Shown here piece after piece: positions 17,582 to 27,445 of a stretch of 54,039 nucleotides of DNA; position 1 is the stretch's first letter, and every line of letters starts with the position of its first letter. The notes beneath the pieces are model-generated. The model worked only from the letters and a program-made list of their open reading frames with translations. It had not been told where the DNA came from and did no database searches. Source of the DNA: CAIZGX01 sp964385405 (lineage in GTDB: Bacteria > Bacteroidota > Bacteroidia > Flavobacteriales_D > Sanyastnellaceae); contig CAYLOT010000017.1 of assembly GCA_964385405.1 (NCBI GenBank), positions 1 to 54,039 on the forward strand, read 5' to 3'. Position numbers and translations under genes: made by a program.

Positions 17582-18214
17582 ATGTCATCATTAGTCGGAA
17601 AAAAAGCGCCTTCATTTAAGGCAGGAGCAATCACTAACGGAGGAACCGTGGTGAGTGATTTTTCATTGGATCAGTTCATCGGAAAGAAACATGTTGTATT
17701 CTTCTTTTACCCCAAAGACTTCACATTCGTTTGTCCTACTGAATTGCATGCATTTCAAGAAAAATTAGCAGAATTCGAAGCTCGCAATTGCGCGGTTGTG
17801 GCGTGTTCAACAGATACAGAAGAAAGTCACTGGGGATGGTTGCAAATGGATAAGAAAGCCGGAGGTATCAAGGGTATCACCTATCCGATTGTTGCTGACG
17901 TTTCGAAAACCATCTCTGATACCTACGGTGTTTTAGCAGGAGAGTATGATTATGATTCAGAAGGTAATTTGGTTGCTAATGGACCGATGATTGCTTATCG
18001 CGGACTATTCTTGATTGATAAGAACGGTGTAGTCATGCACCAGTTGATTAATAATTTCCCATTGGGAAGAAATGTTGACGAGGCTTTGCGTATGGTTGAT
18101 GCACTTCAGTTCTTCGAGGAAAATGGTGAGGTTTGTCCTGCAAACTGGTCTAAAGGAAGCGAAGGTATGAAAGCGAATCACGAGGGTGTTGCGGAGTATT
18201 TGGCGAAGCACTAA
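17582..18214 (+). CDS. 2-Cys peroxiredoxin (AhpC/Prx1 type)
   Basis: A 210-residue cytosolic thiol peroxidase that reduces H2O2 and organic peroxides. The peroxidatic Cys51 lies in DFTFVCPTE and the resolving cysteine (about 185) in GEVCPANW, so both catalytic residues are present. The active-site Pro and Thr and the later Arg of the catalytic triad region are also kept. The protein corresponds to the Prx1/AhpC class in Bacteroidota; no AhpF gene is adjacent, so thioredoxin is the likely reductant. A palindromic promoter precedes it, and a terminator with a TTCG loop follows. Confidence 0.95.
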   Translation: MSSLVGKKAPSFKAGAITNGGTVVSDFSLDQFIGKKHVVFFFYPKDFTFVCPTELHAFQEKLAEFEARNCAVVACSTDTEESHWGWLQMDKKAGGIKGITYPIVADVSKTISDTYGVLAGEYDYDSEGNLVANGPMIAYRGLFLIDKNGVVMHQLINNFPLGRNVDEALRMVDALQFFEENGEVCPANWSKGSEGMKANHEGVAEYLAKH

Positions 18215-18232
18215 TCTCAAATTAATTGAATG

Positions 18233-18259
18233 AAAAGGACTCTTCGGAGTCCTTTTTTT
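18233..18259 (+). terminator. Terminator after peroxiredoxin
   Basis: AAAAGGACTC (18233-18242) pairs with GAGTCCTTTT (18247-18256) around a TTCG tetraloop and is followed by further T residues. Confidence 0.9.
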
Positions 18260-18260
18260 A

Positions 18261-18290
18261 TTGTGTGAATTTGTTTGTGGCGTATTCTTG
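18261..18290 (+). promoter_or_regulatory. Promoter of T9SS BNR-repeat gene (leaderless type)
   Basis: TTG (18261-18263) lies 19 bases before TATTCTTG (18283-18290), one mismatch from TAnnTTTG. The box ends 5 bases before the ATG at 18296 and begins right after the preceding terminator. Confidence 0.6.
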
Positions 18291-18295
18291 TAACT

Positions 18296-21200
18296 ATGAA
18301 GAAACTACTATTTTCATTTGTCTTTTCAGGTGCTTTTGCCCTCAATCTTTTTGCACAAGAACATCCCATGTGGTCTGATTTGATGCATAGTGATATCTCG
18401 GTGTTTGACTTTGTTTCGGAGATGAATGCGGCTTGGCCACAGCGCCCAATAGAGCGCGGTCAGGGATACAAACCACTCGAACGCTTCAAATGGTTAATGG
18501 AAACGCATGCCGACGAAAATGGAAAAATGCTGAATGGACGGGAGACTTTGGAATTGTGGACGGCATTGAAAAATTATTCAAATGGAAGATCTTTATCCGG
18601 TAATTGGCAGCCTTTGGGTCCAATACTCGATGATGTAACCACGCGGGAAAATATTGAAGGTGTAGGAAGGGTGTCGTGTGTGGCTTTCCATCCGATTGAT
18701 GAGCAAATTATGTTGGCGGGCACCCCAGCTGGAGGTTTGTGGAGGTCAATAGACGGTGGGAATAGTTGGACTACGTCAACCGATTATCTGCCTACTTTGG
18801 GTATCAGTGCTATAGCTTTTGATGCAAATAATCCCAATGTTGTCTACGCAGGCACTGGTGATCGCGATGCCGGAGACGCTCCAGGAATGGGGGTCCTTAA
18901 AAGTGAAGATGCAGGTGAAACATGGAATTTTGTGAATGTTGGAATTACGAATAGAACGGTTGGGAAAATCATCGTTTGTGATGATGCAACATCAAGTGTT
19001 GTAATTGCAACTGATCTTGGCATTAGGCGATCAACAGATGGAGGTCTTACATGGGTTCAAGTTTCTTCGAATACTTTTAACTACAAGGATATGGCCCAGC
19101 ATCCGACCAATTCAAACATTTTGTATGCTACTGGTGCCGGAAGGTTTTACAGAAGTGAAGATTATGGGGTTACATGGGCGCAAAGCAATTCGGGGATGAG
19201 CAATGGTACGCGAATGTGTGTCTCTGTAAATGCTTCCGAGCCTGATGCAGTATATGTTTTAAGAACGGGGACATATTCGTACACAGGAACATTCAAAAGT
19301 GAAGACAGAGGCTTAACCTTCACTCAAATGAGCAATTCGCCAAATATTATGGGTTGGTCTGCTGATGGATCAAGTTCTGGTGGACAAGCATGGTTTGATC
19401 TCTGCCTGTCTGGAGATGTGGAGGTGCCTAATCTCATTTACTGTGGTGGAATTCGTTTGAAAAAGAGTATTGATGGCGGGGTGACTTGGCAAGACATCAA
19501 TTCCAATTACGTGCACGTAGATCAGCACGAAATGGCTATAAATCCGCACAACCATGATTTGTATGTGTGCAACGATGGAGGACTTTATCGTTATGTGAAT
19601 AATTCTGAATGGCAAGATATCTCGCATGGAATTGTAAACGGTCAGATTTATAGAATGGGTCAGTCACCGCATGATGGTGCCAAGGCATTGAATGGTTTTC
19701 AGGATAATGGTACTGCAGAATTCCAAGGCGCACGATGGGTAAGAACTGGCGGTGGAGATGGGTTCGAATGTATGTATGATTACGACGAAGTCGGAAGGCG
19801 CTACAGTAGTATATATTACGGTGACTTATACAGAACATCAAACAACTATGTTAATCAGAAATTTGCTGGTGATGGTGTAAATGGAATGACTGAAGAGGGT
19901 GCATGGAGCACACCTTTTTGTTTGCACGCAGATAGCAGCTCGACCATGTTTGTCGGAATGAAGAATGTTTGGCGTTCAAAGAATATTAAACATGCAAACA
20001 AGGATTCTATTGTTTGGGAAAAAATTTCGACGAATTTCTTGAGCGCGAATACAACAGACTGTAATCAAATTCGCGGACATTACACCAAGGGCAATGTATT
20101 GTATGCATCGAAGGGCTCACGTAAATTGGGAAGAACAGACAATGCAATGTCCGACACCGTGGTTTGGCAAAACATTAGCACCTACTTGCCGAACGCTGTT
20201 GTGGCAGTGAATGCAATTGAGACACATAAGAGCGATTCGTCAATTGTTTACATCGCCTTCAATAAGAATGTATACAAGAGTGTAACTGCAGGAACTTCGT
20301 GGACCTTAATGACTCCGAATCTTCCTGATGTAGCAGTAAACACCATTGTAACAGATACTTCTTCAGTCTTGGAGAATTTGTACATAGGAACAGATCTTGG
20401 AATTTATTATTGGGATGCGAGTATGACCGAGTGGGTGAATTTCTCCTCGGGGTTTCCATATGCTGCGCGAGTAACTGAATTGGAAATTGCCTATGACTCG
20501 CCGAAACGAATTCGTGCTTCAACATATGGAAGAGGAATGTGGGAAAGTGATTTGTATAGCCCGGAAACGAACGTGTTCCCAACCAGTGCTGTATGGAACT
20601 CACCGAGCACTTCAGGTGAAGTAATTGGAACCTTCGACGCCGATATATTTTTCTATCGGAATCTTTCAAATATTGACGTGAGCGATTTAACATTTTCGGA
20701 CTTTTATATTGAAAATGGAACAGTCAATTCAGTTTCAGGTGGACCTTCTCATTACACGGTAAACATTACTCCGACAACATTCGGACAAGTGAAAGTGGTT
20801 CTTCCAAGCAACTCGGTATTGGATAATTTTTTTACGGGAAATGAAGTGAGCGATACGCTGAAGCTTGTATTTATGCCAGCCCCTTCATCATTCGGAAGTA
20901 AAGGACCAGGTGGAGTAGGAGATAGTAATGACCTTGCATTTTGGATGCGAGCAGACAAGGGCGTGCTCTTGAATGGGGCACTTTCGGCGAATGATGGGGA
21001 TCCTGTGTACATCTGGCAAGATCAAAGCGGAAATAACAATTCCGCTTCTCAAGGAAATGTAAACCAGCGCCCTACATTCATCGAAAACAATGGGGTACAT
21101 ACTCGCGCTGGAATTCAGTTCGACGGCGATAACGACTTCTTGCAAATGGATGATGTGTTAGGTGGAAGAAGTTCAAGTGCCTACTGCGTTGTTGAAACAG

Positions 21201-22342
21201 ATTCGATTCTATTCAACGATCACGGCTGGTTCGCTAGCGCTCGAGTTCCGAACGGTTACCTTCTTCACCCTTGGAAGAACGATTACTATTATCACGGGGA
21301 AGTTTTGGATCTAGAAAGTAATTATTCAGGTTCGCCAATTTTCTATATCGGGGAAGCCACTTCACCACACATCTATGGTTTAATCTATGAGCAAGACGAT
21401 TTACATCAATTGTTCTATACCATTTTCGACGACCATCTGTATCCATTTCCTGGAATAAATATTGGCGCTCGCGACAATACAACCCCTATTGACATCCGCT
21501 TTGGTTGGGATTACGACGATCGTTTTGGAAAGGGAAGAATGGGAGAGAACATCTTATACAAGCGGAGATTGTTTCTTTCTCATCACACCATTGTAAACAA
21601 TTACTTAGGTGCCAAATATGGTTTGGACTTAGGGCTTCAAGCACGTTACTTCCATCCGAATTACACAGAGGAAGTTATTGGCGTTGGTCAGGAAAATTAT
21701 GGCGATAAACATGAAGTTGCTCAAGGTATGGGCGTGTTGGAAGTCAGCGCTGTGGGAACCATGAGTGATGGGAATTATTTGATGGTAGGGAGCGATGTTA
21801 ACGGAATGGATGTAAGTAATTCTGTTTATCCGTTTGTTTCTAATCGTATTGAAAGGACTTACGCTTTCACAAGAACAGGTAATGCCTTTCTTTCCACGTT
21901 CAAAGTGCCAGCTGCAGAATTATTAGGATTGAACGAAGTGAACTTGATCGTAACAGAATCGGAAGAGTTTAGTTTGAATAATACAATTCAGGCTTATCCG
22001 ATGACTTTAGTCGGAGAGAACTACGAGGTTTCACTTTCGCTTCCCGCTTCGGGAGTGTTTACCATTGGTGAAACTCCTGTTTTAAATGTGATTGAAAATT
22101 CATTGAATCAAGTTTCGATTTTCCCTGTTCCAAGTTACGATGTATTGAATGTAAATGTGGGACATGAAATATTGAATGCAACGAATTACCGCGTTTATTC
22201 AGCAGATGGAAAGCAAGTTCTATTTGGTAGTATAAATGCAGCGAAGCAACAATTGAATATTGCAAATCTTCCAAGTGGGATTTATGTTGTTGAGATTCAA
22301 GATTCAGGTTCCTTGGTGAAAAGAGAATTTATAAAACTGTAA
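18296..22342 (+). CDS. Large BNR/sortilin-repeat protein with T9SS type A sorting domain
   Basis: A secreted protein of 1348 residues. A signal peptide (MKKLLFSFVFSGAFALNLFAQ) precedes a propeller of BNR/VPS10-like Asp-box repeats: SIDGGNSW, SEDAGETW, STDGGLTW, SEDYGVTW, SEDRGLTF and SIDGGVTW, within residues about 150-430. A middle Ig-like segment follows, then a LamG/concanavalin-like domain starting LAFWMRADKGV and containing WQDQSGNNNSASQ, and finally a type A T9SS sorting domain (VSIFPVPSYDVLNV to VKREFIKL). The fold family includes sialidase-like and sortilin-like propellers, but I see no glycosidase catalytic set, so a binding or adhesion role is more likely. The start at 18296 gives the signal peptide and fits the promoter. 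Confidence 0.87.
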   Translation: MKKLLFSFVFSGAFALNLFAQEHPMWSDLMHSDISVFDFVSEMNAAWPQRPIERGQGYKPLERFKWLMETHADENGKMLNGRETLELWTALKNYSNGRSLSGNWQPLGPILDDVTTRENIEGVGRVSCVAFHPIDEQIMLAGTPAGGLWRSIDGGNSWTTSTDYLPTLGISAIAFDANNPNVVYAGTGDRDAGDAPGMGVLKSEDAGETWNFVNVGITNRTVGKIIVCDDATSSVVIATDLGIRRSTDGGLTWVQVSSNTFNYKDMAQHPTNSNILYATGAGRFYRSEDYGVTWAQSNSGMSNGTRMCVSVNASEPDAVYVLRTGTYSYTGTFKSEDRGLTFTQMSNSPNIMGWSADGSSSGGQAWFDLCLSGDVEVPNLIYCGGIRLKKSIDGGVTWQDINSNYVHVDQHEMAINPHNHDLYVCNDGGLYRYVNNSEWQDISHGIVNGQIYRMGQSPHDGAKALNGFQDNGTAEFQGARWVRTGGGDGFECMYDYDEVGRRYSSIYYGDLYRTSNNYVNQKFAGDGVNGMTEEGAWSTPFCLHADSSSTMFVGMKNVWRSKNIKHANKDSIVWEKISTNFLSANTTDCNQIRGHYTKGNVLYASKGSRKLGRTDNAMSDTVVWQNISTYLPNAVVAVNAIETHKSDSSIVYIAFNKNVYKSVTAGTSWTLMTPNLPDVAVNTIVTDTSSVLENLYIGTDLGIYYWDASMTEWVNFSSGFPYAARVTELEIAYDSPKRIRASTYGRGMWESDLYSPETNVFPTSAVWNSPSTSGEVIGTFDADIFFYRNLSNIDVSDLTFSDFYIENGTVNSVSGGPSHYTVNITPTTFGQVKVVLPSNSVLDNFFTGNEVSDTLKLVFMPAPSSFGSKGPGGVGDSNDLAFWMRADKGVLLNGALSANDGDPVYIWQDQSGNNNSASQGNVNQRPTFIENNGVHTRAGIQFDGDNDFLQMDDVLGGRSSSAYCVVETDSILFNDHGWFASARVPNGYLLHPWKNDYYYHGEVLDLESNYSGSPIFYIGEATSPHIYGLIYEQDDLHQLFYTIFDDHLYPFPGINIGARDNTTPIDIRFGWDYDDRFGKGRMGENILYKRRLFLSHHTIVNNYLGAKYGLDLGLQARYFHPNYTEEVIGVGQENYGDKHEVAQGMGVLEVSAVGTMSDGNYLMVGSDVNGMDVSNSVYPFVSNRIERTYAFTRTGNAFLSTFKVPAAELLGLNEVNLIVTESEEFSLNNTIQAYPMTLVGENYEVSLSLPASGVFTIGETPVLNVIENSLNQVSIFPVPSYDVLNVNVGHEILNATNYRVYSADGKQVLFGSINAAKQQLNIANLPSGIYVVEIQDSGSLVKREFIKL

Positions 22343-22346
22343 GGGC

Positions 22347-22354
22347 TATATTTG
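22347..22354 (+). promoter_or_regulatory. -7 box upstream of T9SS type B gene
   Basis: TATATTTG is an exact TAnnTTTG match, 22 bases before the ATG at 22377. No TTG sits at the standard spacing. Confidence 0.4.
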
Positions 22355-22376
22355 TGTGTACCTTAACTTAGTAAAC

Positions 22377-24023
22377 ATGCGTAAATTTCTGTCTTTGTTC
22401 TTGATTTTTTCTGCACTGTCTGCGGTAGGGCAAACTTCGATAAGCGATTGCGAGGGAGCCATTGTTTTGTGTGGTGACTTGTATACGGAGACTCAAGCGT
22501 CTTTTTCATCTGGGAGTGTGTTTGAAGCAACGGGTGCTTGCAATCAAGGACTGGAGCAAAGTTCTGTCTGGTATACGTTTACTGTTCAGCAAGATGGGAA
22601 TTTAAGTTTTATTTTGGATCCGTTGAACGACGCTGATGATTACGACTGGGGCTTGTTCAATATTACCACCGGCGGTTGTGCTGGCTTGGGAACTTCTTCA
22701 CCAGAAGTAGGATGCAACAGCTACGGAGTTTTTGGAACGAACGGACCTACTGGAATCTCTTCTGCCAACGGCGGTTCTGGAACATCTAACGGTCCTGGAA
22801 ATTTGAACGGGCCTGCCTTCAATGCTGATTTGCCTGTTGTTGTTGGACAGTCCTATGCGTTAGTAGTTATGAATTGGTCGAACAGTTTTGATGGTTATAC
22901 CATTGACTTCGGACAATCCACGGCTTCACTATACGATCAAGTTCCGCCTGTTCCAGTTAGCGCAGTGACAGATTGTAGCAACCTAACTGTTGTCTTAACT
23001 TTCAGTGAGCCCATTGTTGCAACCTCAGTGCAGCCATCGGATTTCACGGTGACAGGTCCAAGCGGCACAATCACAGTTCAGTCCGTGACAGGGAACAATC
23101 CCACTATGGCCGATGTGTTCACCATTCAATTGGCGAATCAAGTTTTGATTGGAGGAACCTACACTTTGAACATTACCAACACTACTGGATTTGTTGAAGA
23201 TGCTTGCGGAAATTTGGGAACACAGAGTATTTCTTTCGAAATAACTGACCCAATAAGTTTCGATGTAGCAACAACCACTGCCTGCAATGGCTTTGGGGGA
23301 AGCGTTTCTATTTCTAACATTACAGGTGGAGATGGAAATTACACCTTGAATTTTAATGGGACGAATCAAACACAATTCAACCTTACGAATGTGGTAGGTG
23401 GAAATTATACAGCCACTATTACCGATGGAAATGGCTGTCTACGAGCTATTCCCGTGACCGTTCCGAATCAGGACATTCAAGTTTCTATTCCATCTCAGGA
23501 CTCCCTGACATGCTTAAATTCTACAACTGAATTGATAGGAGTGGAAGTGTTGCCTGCGCAAAACGTTTCTTACGCATGGACTGGCGCGGGTTTAACAAGT
23601 ACAACCATTGCCAATCCCATTGCAACTGCTCCAGGAGTTTTAAGTTTGGTTGTTACGAATTTAGATAACGGATGCTCTGACTCAGGAACGATTGAAATTT
23701 ACGCTGGAGATGTTTATGCATTGGATTTAAGCACGATGATACTTCCGAATATTATCACTTTGAAGCAGGATCAATTGAACGACGATTGGCGTGCGATTTT
23801 AGGAGCAGATCCACTTTTAGATTTGACGGAATTGTTTCTTGAATATGATTTAACCGTATTCAATCGCTGGGGTGGTGTTGTTTTCGAAAGCACAGCTACT
23901 TCGAAGTACTGGAATGCGTCAGATGTAGCTCCGGGTACTTATTTCTATCTGTTTCATTACAAAACTGATTGCGGAACTGCGGTTGAAGAAACAGTGGAGG
24001 GGACAATTCTTGTTGTTGAATGA
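22377..24023 (+). CDS. T9SS type B (gliding-associated C-terminal) cargo protein
   Basis: A secreted protein of 548 residues with signal peptide MRKFLSLFLIFSALSAVGQ. The N-terminal 180 residues form a Cys-containing beta-sandwich (SVWYTFTVQQDGNLSFIL, VVVGQSYALVVMNWS) typical of bacterial prepeptidase-C-like/DNRLRE-type exoprotein modules. Ig-like and SprB-type segments follow (LSVTD-like GGNYTATITDGNGC). The C terminus (YDLTVFNRWGGVVFES, APGTYFYLFHYKTDCG, EGTILVV) is the CHU_C / type B sorting domain, which in Flavobacteriia depends on PorP/SprF-type outer-membrane partners. None is adjacent. The stop overlaps the next ATG (ATGA). Confidence 0.88.
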   Translation: MRKFLSLFLIFSALSAVGQTSISDCEGAIVLCGDLYTETQASFSSGSVFEATGACNQGLEQSSVWYTFTVQQDGNLSFILDPLNDADDYDWGLFNITTGGCAGLGTSSPEVGCNSYGVFGTNGPTGISSANGGSGTSNGPGNLNGPAFNADLPVVVGQSYALVVMNWSNSFDGYTIDFGQSTASLYDQVPPVPVSAVTDCSNLTVVLTFSEPIVATSVQPSDFTVTGPSGTITVQSVTGNNPTMADVFTIQLANQVLIGGTYTLNITNTTGFVEDACGNLGTQSISFEITDPISFDVATTTACNGFGGSVSISNITGGDGNYTLNFNGTNQTQFNLTNVVGGNYTATITDGNGCLRAIPVTVPNQDIQVSIPSQDSLTCLNSTTELIGVEVLPAQNVSYAWTGAGLTSTTIANPIATAPGVLSLVVTNLDNGCSDSGTIEIYAGDVYALDLSTMILPNIITLKQDQLNDDWRAILGADPLLDLTELFLEYDLTVFNRWGGVVFESTATSKYWNASDVAPGTYFYLFHYKTDCGTAVEETVEGTILVVE

Positions 24024-24913
24024 AGTTAGGTGTTATTCTACATGGCGCGAAAAATAACAGACATGCGCAACGTAAAGAAATTGAAAGTGTCTTTTCCGAT
24101 TGGCATTTAGAAATCCGTGTTACCGAATACGACAAGCATGCGGAAAAAATTGCGAAAGAGCTTTGTAATGAGAATTGTGATGTTGTTTTAGTTTGTGGTG
24201 GAGATGGAAGTTTGAATCAGGCAGCGAATGGTGTTTTCAACTCGAATAGTCCTCAAACGCCTTTGGCTATCTGGCCTTCGGGTACTGGAAACGATTTTGT
24301 AAAGACGTTGTATACTCCGAATTCATTTCTTGAACTCCGAAAGAGTATAGAGGCTCGAAAGTTCCAATCGGTTGATTTGCCTTGTATGGAATGGGATGGG
24401 AAGAAACGCGCATATTTGAACGTCACAGATCTTGGCGTAGGCGGATGTGTGGCCTATGACATGACCCGTAGTAAAAGACGCTTGGGTTCGTTTTTAACCT
24501 ACCAATGGCTAATTGTGAAGAATCTTCTTCGTTTTAAAAAACGAACCATTCGTTTTGATTTGGATGGAAAGAAATTTGAAGCTCGCGCGATGAATTTTGT
24601 TGTTGCTAATGCAAAGTTTTTCGGATCTGGTTTGGGTATTTCTCCGGAGAGCGAAGTCACTGACGGAGTGTTGGAAGTCATTGTTATTGGCGATTTGAAT
24701 ATTTTTGAATACCTGTATTTCGTTCCCAAGGTTCGAAAATGTAAAAAGCTATCGTACCATAAGATTCAGTATTATTCAGCAAAAAAAATAAGCATCGAAA
24801 CCGAAGTTCCGATGCCTATTGATATGGACGGAGAGTTCGTTGGATTCTCGCCTATGGTTATTTCAGTTCAAGATGCGTTGAACATAGTTGTCAGAAACGA
24901 CCGCGAAGGGTAA
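24020..24913 (+). CDS. Diacylglycerol kinase family lipid kinase
   Basis: A cytosolic or peripheral-membrane lipid kinase of 297 residues in the DagK/YegS/sphingosine-kinase family. It has the nucleotide-binding GGDGSLNQAANG motif near residue 65 and PSGTGNDFVKTL near residue 90, with further family blocks FFGSGLGISPESEVTDGVLEV and IDMDGEF near the C terminus. The usual substrate is diacylglycerol, giving phosphatidate. It overlaps the T9SS gene by four bases (ATGA), and its 3' end overlaps the convergent TonB receptor gene by 23 bases. Confidence 0.9.
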   Translation: MKLGVILHGAKNNRHAQRKEIESVFSDWHLEIRVTEYDKHAEKIAKELCNENCDVVLVCGGDGSLNQAANGVFNSNSPQTPLAIWPSGTGNDFVKTLYTPNSFLELRKSIEARKFQSVDLPCMEWDGKKRAYLNVTDLGVGGCVAYDMTRSKRRLGSFLTYQWLIVKNLLRFKKRTIRFDLDGKKFEARAMNFVVANAKFFGSGLGISPESEVTDGVLEVIVIGDLNIFEYLYFVPKVRKCKKLSYHKIQYYSAKKISIETEVPMPIDMDGEFVGFSPMVISVQDALNIVVRNDREG

Positions 24914-27302
24914 GTGTTACGTTTCTTCCCGCTCCTGAAATATTCGAAGCAAAAACGCGGTAATTCGCATCTAGAATGTTTTCCAATCCAACCATCAATT
25001 GAACGTTTTCTTGCACTTGATAGCTTGCACGCGCGTTAAGTGTATACCAAGCAGGCATTCCGTTGGCTGTTGCGTATGCTTCGTTGTCTTCTGCGTTTAG
25101 ACGATAGTCTTGAATACGCTTCCAACCGTTATACAACACTGAAAATTCACCTCGGAATTTTTGTTGTTGGTAGGTGAATCCTGTTCTTCCGTATACTGGA
25201 GGAATGTGGTCCAAAGGAGTGTCTCTGTTGTCAGTCTTGATTCTTCCGTAGGTGTAAACCACAGAAGATTGAATGCTGAAGTGGTCGTTAACCTGAGAAT
25301 TCAAGCTTAAGTTTCCGCCGTAGATATATGCTTCGTCTGCATTGATAGTGGTAAAAACCGCACTCATTGAACCGTCGTACATCAAAGAGTCTTGACCATT
25401 GAATTGAGCTTTTCCTGTCGTTAATGCGTCTGTATAATTCATGTAATATCCGTTCAAAGAAAGAGCAGTTTTCCCGTTGAATTTGCGTTCAATGGTTGCT
25501 TCCACGTTGCTTACTTTTTCGGGTTTCAATTCGTTGTTCGGAACAATTAAATTTCCTGCGTTGCTTTCAAAAACTTTTGAAAGATCGTCGACATTCGGAG
25601 CGCGGAATCCTGTGCTTGCTAGCCCTGAGATTTTCCATTTGCTGTTTGGCGTTACAACAACTCCGACACTTCCGTTTACATTTCCGTTCGATTGGTTCAC
25701 GTCTGTGAATGGGAAATCGAAGAACGTTTTATCTGTGAAAGAAGCTGAAAGGTTCACGCGTGAATAACGAACACCAGCGTTGAGTGCAATTTTATTATTC
25801 ACTTTATGAATGGCAGTTGCATAAGCAGCAGCGCCACTCATGGAAGCTCCGCCGCTTGCGTAACGTGTATTGAGAGGGCTTTGAACGCCTGTGTTAATGT
25901 TTTCGGAATAGGCAGTGCTCGTTACATCATTGAAGTAATATTCAAGGCCATAATTTAGTCTTGTTTTTTCTCCAAGGTTTTTTGAGAAATCTGCATTCAA
26001 TGAATACACCTTTACATTTTCAAAACGATTGTTTCTATTGATGTTGTTGAATCTTCTGTCATGCCTAGTTTGATCTATATTCTGCCAAGCAAGAGTAACT
26101 CTTCCTGTATTGTATAGATTAATTCCACCCGATAAGTTTGCATGATAGGCGATCATTGCTCGGGTTTGTGGACCGTAGTACCACTCTGCAAACCTGGGAG
26201 CTCCGTTTGAGGTTTGTGTAAGGCGGTCGTATCGAGGAACATCGTTCGTAGTAGAGTATTGAATGTTCAACGTGTGGGTAAGTTTATCGCTTTGTTTGAA
26301 GGAGAGCTTTTCCAAGAAGTCGTATTGTTTGTATGCAGAACCCACTTGAACATTCGGATTCGAGTTAGTTATAACGCTGTCTCTTCCATTGATTCGTTCA
26401 ACATACCAAGGACGTTGACCGAACGTCTCGTAACCAGGATTGCGGTTATTTCCTTGACGAAGATCTCCGAAGTTGTTAAAAGTAAATGAAGTGAAAGATG
26501 CAAATCTTTCAGTGCTGGTTTCTACATTAACATGAGCGGCACTTTGATCGGCACTGCTGTATCGAAGCATTGCACCGCCTCTGACCAGTCTGTCTCCGGA
26601 GGTAAAACGTGGTGCTCTTGTGTTGAAGCTCATGACCCCGCCTAATGCATCGGAACCGTAGGCTACTGCGCTTGGACCGTAGGCGATTTCAACACTTTCC
26701 ATGGCCATTGGGTCAAGGCTCAAGATATCTTGCAAGTGACCACCGCGGTAGATTGCGTTGTTCATGCGAACCCCGTCAACAACATACAATACCTTGTTCG
26801 CTTCAAATCCGCGAAGGATCGGAGACCCTCCTCCTAACTGACTTTTTTGAACGAGTGCTGTTCCTGTTTGAGCAAGAAGGTCTGCAGAGTTTGCAGGATT
26901 AATGAATTGAATGTCTTTTCGCTGAATGGCGCTTACCGGTTGAGCTAAAAATTTTGTAGCATTCGCATTTCGTGTTGCGGAAATGACCATTTCAGAAAGG
27001 GTCATATTCGATCCAATTAAATAGGCAACGTAGTTGTCTTTCATTTCGTCGGTCGGAATGGAAAGTACTTCGTAACCGTTGGCTGAAATGAGAACGATTC
27101 CCATTGAGAGGCTACCGCGAAATTCACCTTCGTTGTTGGTGGTTCCAATTTGCTGAGGCAGTTCAATGTTGTTTTTTGAAATAAATATTGAAGCACCAGA
27201 GATGACTTCAAGGGTGGTTAAATCTTTAACCGTTATTGTTTGTGCATGCGCGCTGAATACACTAGCCATAGCTAGCACAGCGCACAATAATATACGTTTC
27301 AT
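24891..27302 (-). CDS. TonB-dependent outer-membrane receptor
   Basis: A ligand-gated outer-membrane importer of 803 residues. It has a signal peptide (MKRILLCAVLAMASVFSAHAQ), an N-terminal carboxypeptidase-regulatory-like domain (residues about 22-110), a plug domain (QKSQLGGGSPILRGFEANKVLY, VDGVRMNNAIYRGGH, PSAVAYGSDALGGVM) and a 22-strand barrel ending in Phe (LTLRGRF). The GGGSPILRGFEANKVL plug style is typical of receptors for haem, haemoglobin or iron complexes in Bacteroidota; the substrate is otherwise unknown. A hexamer-hairpin array lies 32 bases upstream of the start. The end overlaps the convergent lipid kinase gene. Confidence 0.93.
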   Translation of the reverse strand: MKRILLCAVLAMASVFSAHAQTITVKDLTTLEVISGASIFISKNNIELPQQIGTTNNEGEFRGSLSMGIVLISANGYEVLSIPTDEMKDNYVAYLIGSNMTLSEMVISATRNANATKFLAQPVSAIQRKDIQFINPANSADLLAQTGTALVQKSQLGGGSPILRGFEANKVLYVVDGVRMNNAIYRGGHLQDILSLDPMAMESVEIAYGPSAVAYGSDALGGVMSFNTRAPRFTSGDRLVRGGAMLRYSSADQSAAHVNVETSTERFASFTSFTFNNFGDLRQGNNRNPGYETFGQRPWYVERINGRDSVITNSNPNVQVGSAYKQYDFLEKLSFKQSDKLTHTLNIQYSTTNDVPRYDRLTQTSNGAPRFAEWYYGPQTRAMIAYHANLSGGINLYNTGRVTLAWQNIDQTRHDRRFNNINRNNRFENVKVYSLNADFSKNLGEKTRLNYGLEYYFNDVTSTAYSENINTGVQSPLNTRYASGGASMSGAAAYATAIHKVNNKIALNAGVRYSRVNLSASFTDKTFFDFPFTDVNQSNGNVNGSVGVVVTPNSKWKISGLASTGFRAPNVDDLSKVFESNAGNLIVPNNELKPEKVSNVEATIERKFNGKTALSLNGYYMNYTDALTTGKAQFNGQDSLMYDGSMSAVFTTINADEAYIYGGNLSLNSQVNDHFSIQSSVVYTYGRIKTDNRDTPLDHIPPVYGRTGFTYQQQKFRGEFSVLYNGWKRIQDYRLNAEDNEAYATANGMPAWYTLNARASYQVQENVQLMVGLENILDANYRVFASNISGAGRNVTLTLRGRF

Positions 27303-27333
27303 TTTAAATGTTATTTGTTAATTGTTCAATTCT

Positions 27334-27439
27334 AAAGTGTGAAGCATGATTCCTTTGGAAAGGTATTTCACAAGGTGCAAGCAAGTTGTTGAACAAGATT
27401 CCTGAAGGAAAGATGTTTCACAAGGTGCTTCGCAAGGTG
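27334..27439. repeat. AAGRTG-linked short-hairpin array
   Basis: Degenerate hexamers AAAGTG, ATGATT, AAGGTA, AAGGTG, AAGTTG, AAGATT, AAGATG, AAGGTG and AAGGTG recur every 11-15 bases (the last three exactly every 12, from 27410). Short palindromes lie between them: TTCCTTTGGAA, GCAAGC, TTGTTGAACAA, TTCCTGAAGGAA, TGTTTCACA and GCTTCGC. The array occupies the space between the leftward hypothetical gene and the TonB receptor gene, so it would be in the receptor's 5' leader or promoter region. The architecture parallels the GTCATC array at 4148-4283. Confidence 0.75.
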
Positions 27440-27445
27440 AGAACT

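Noticed and set aside
24891..24913. 23-base overlap of the lipid kinase and TonB receptor genes as a possible frameshift or misassembly
   Set aside because: Both proteins end with normal family C termini, so this is ordinary convergent overlap.
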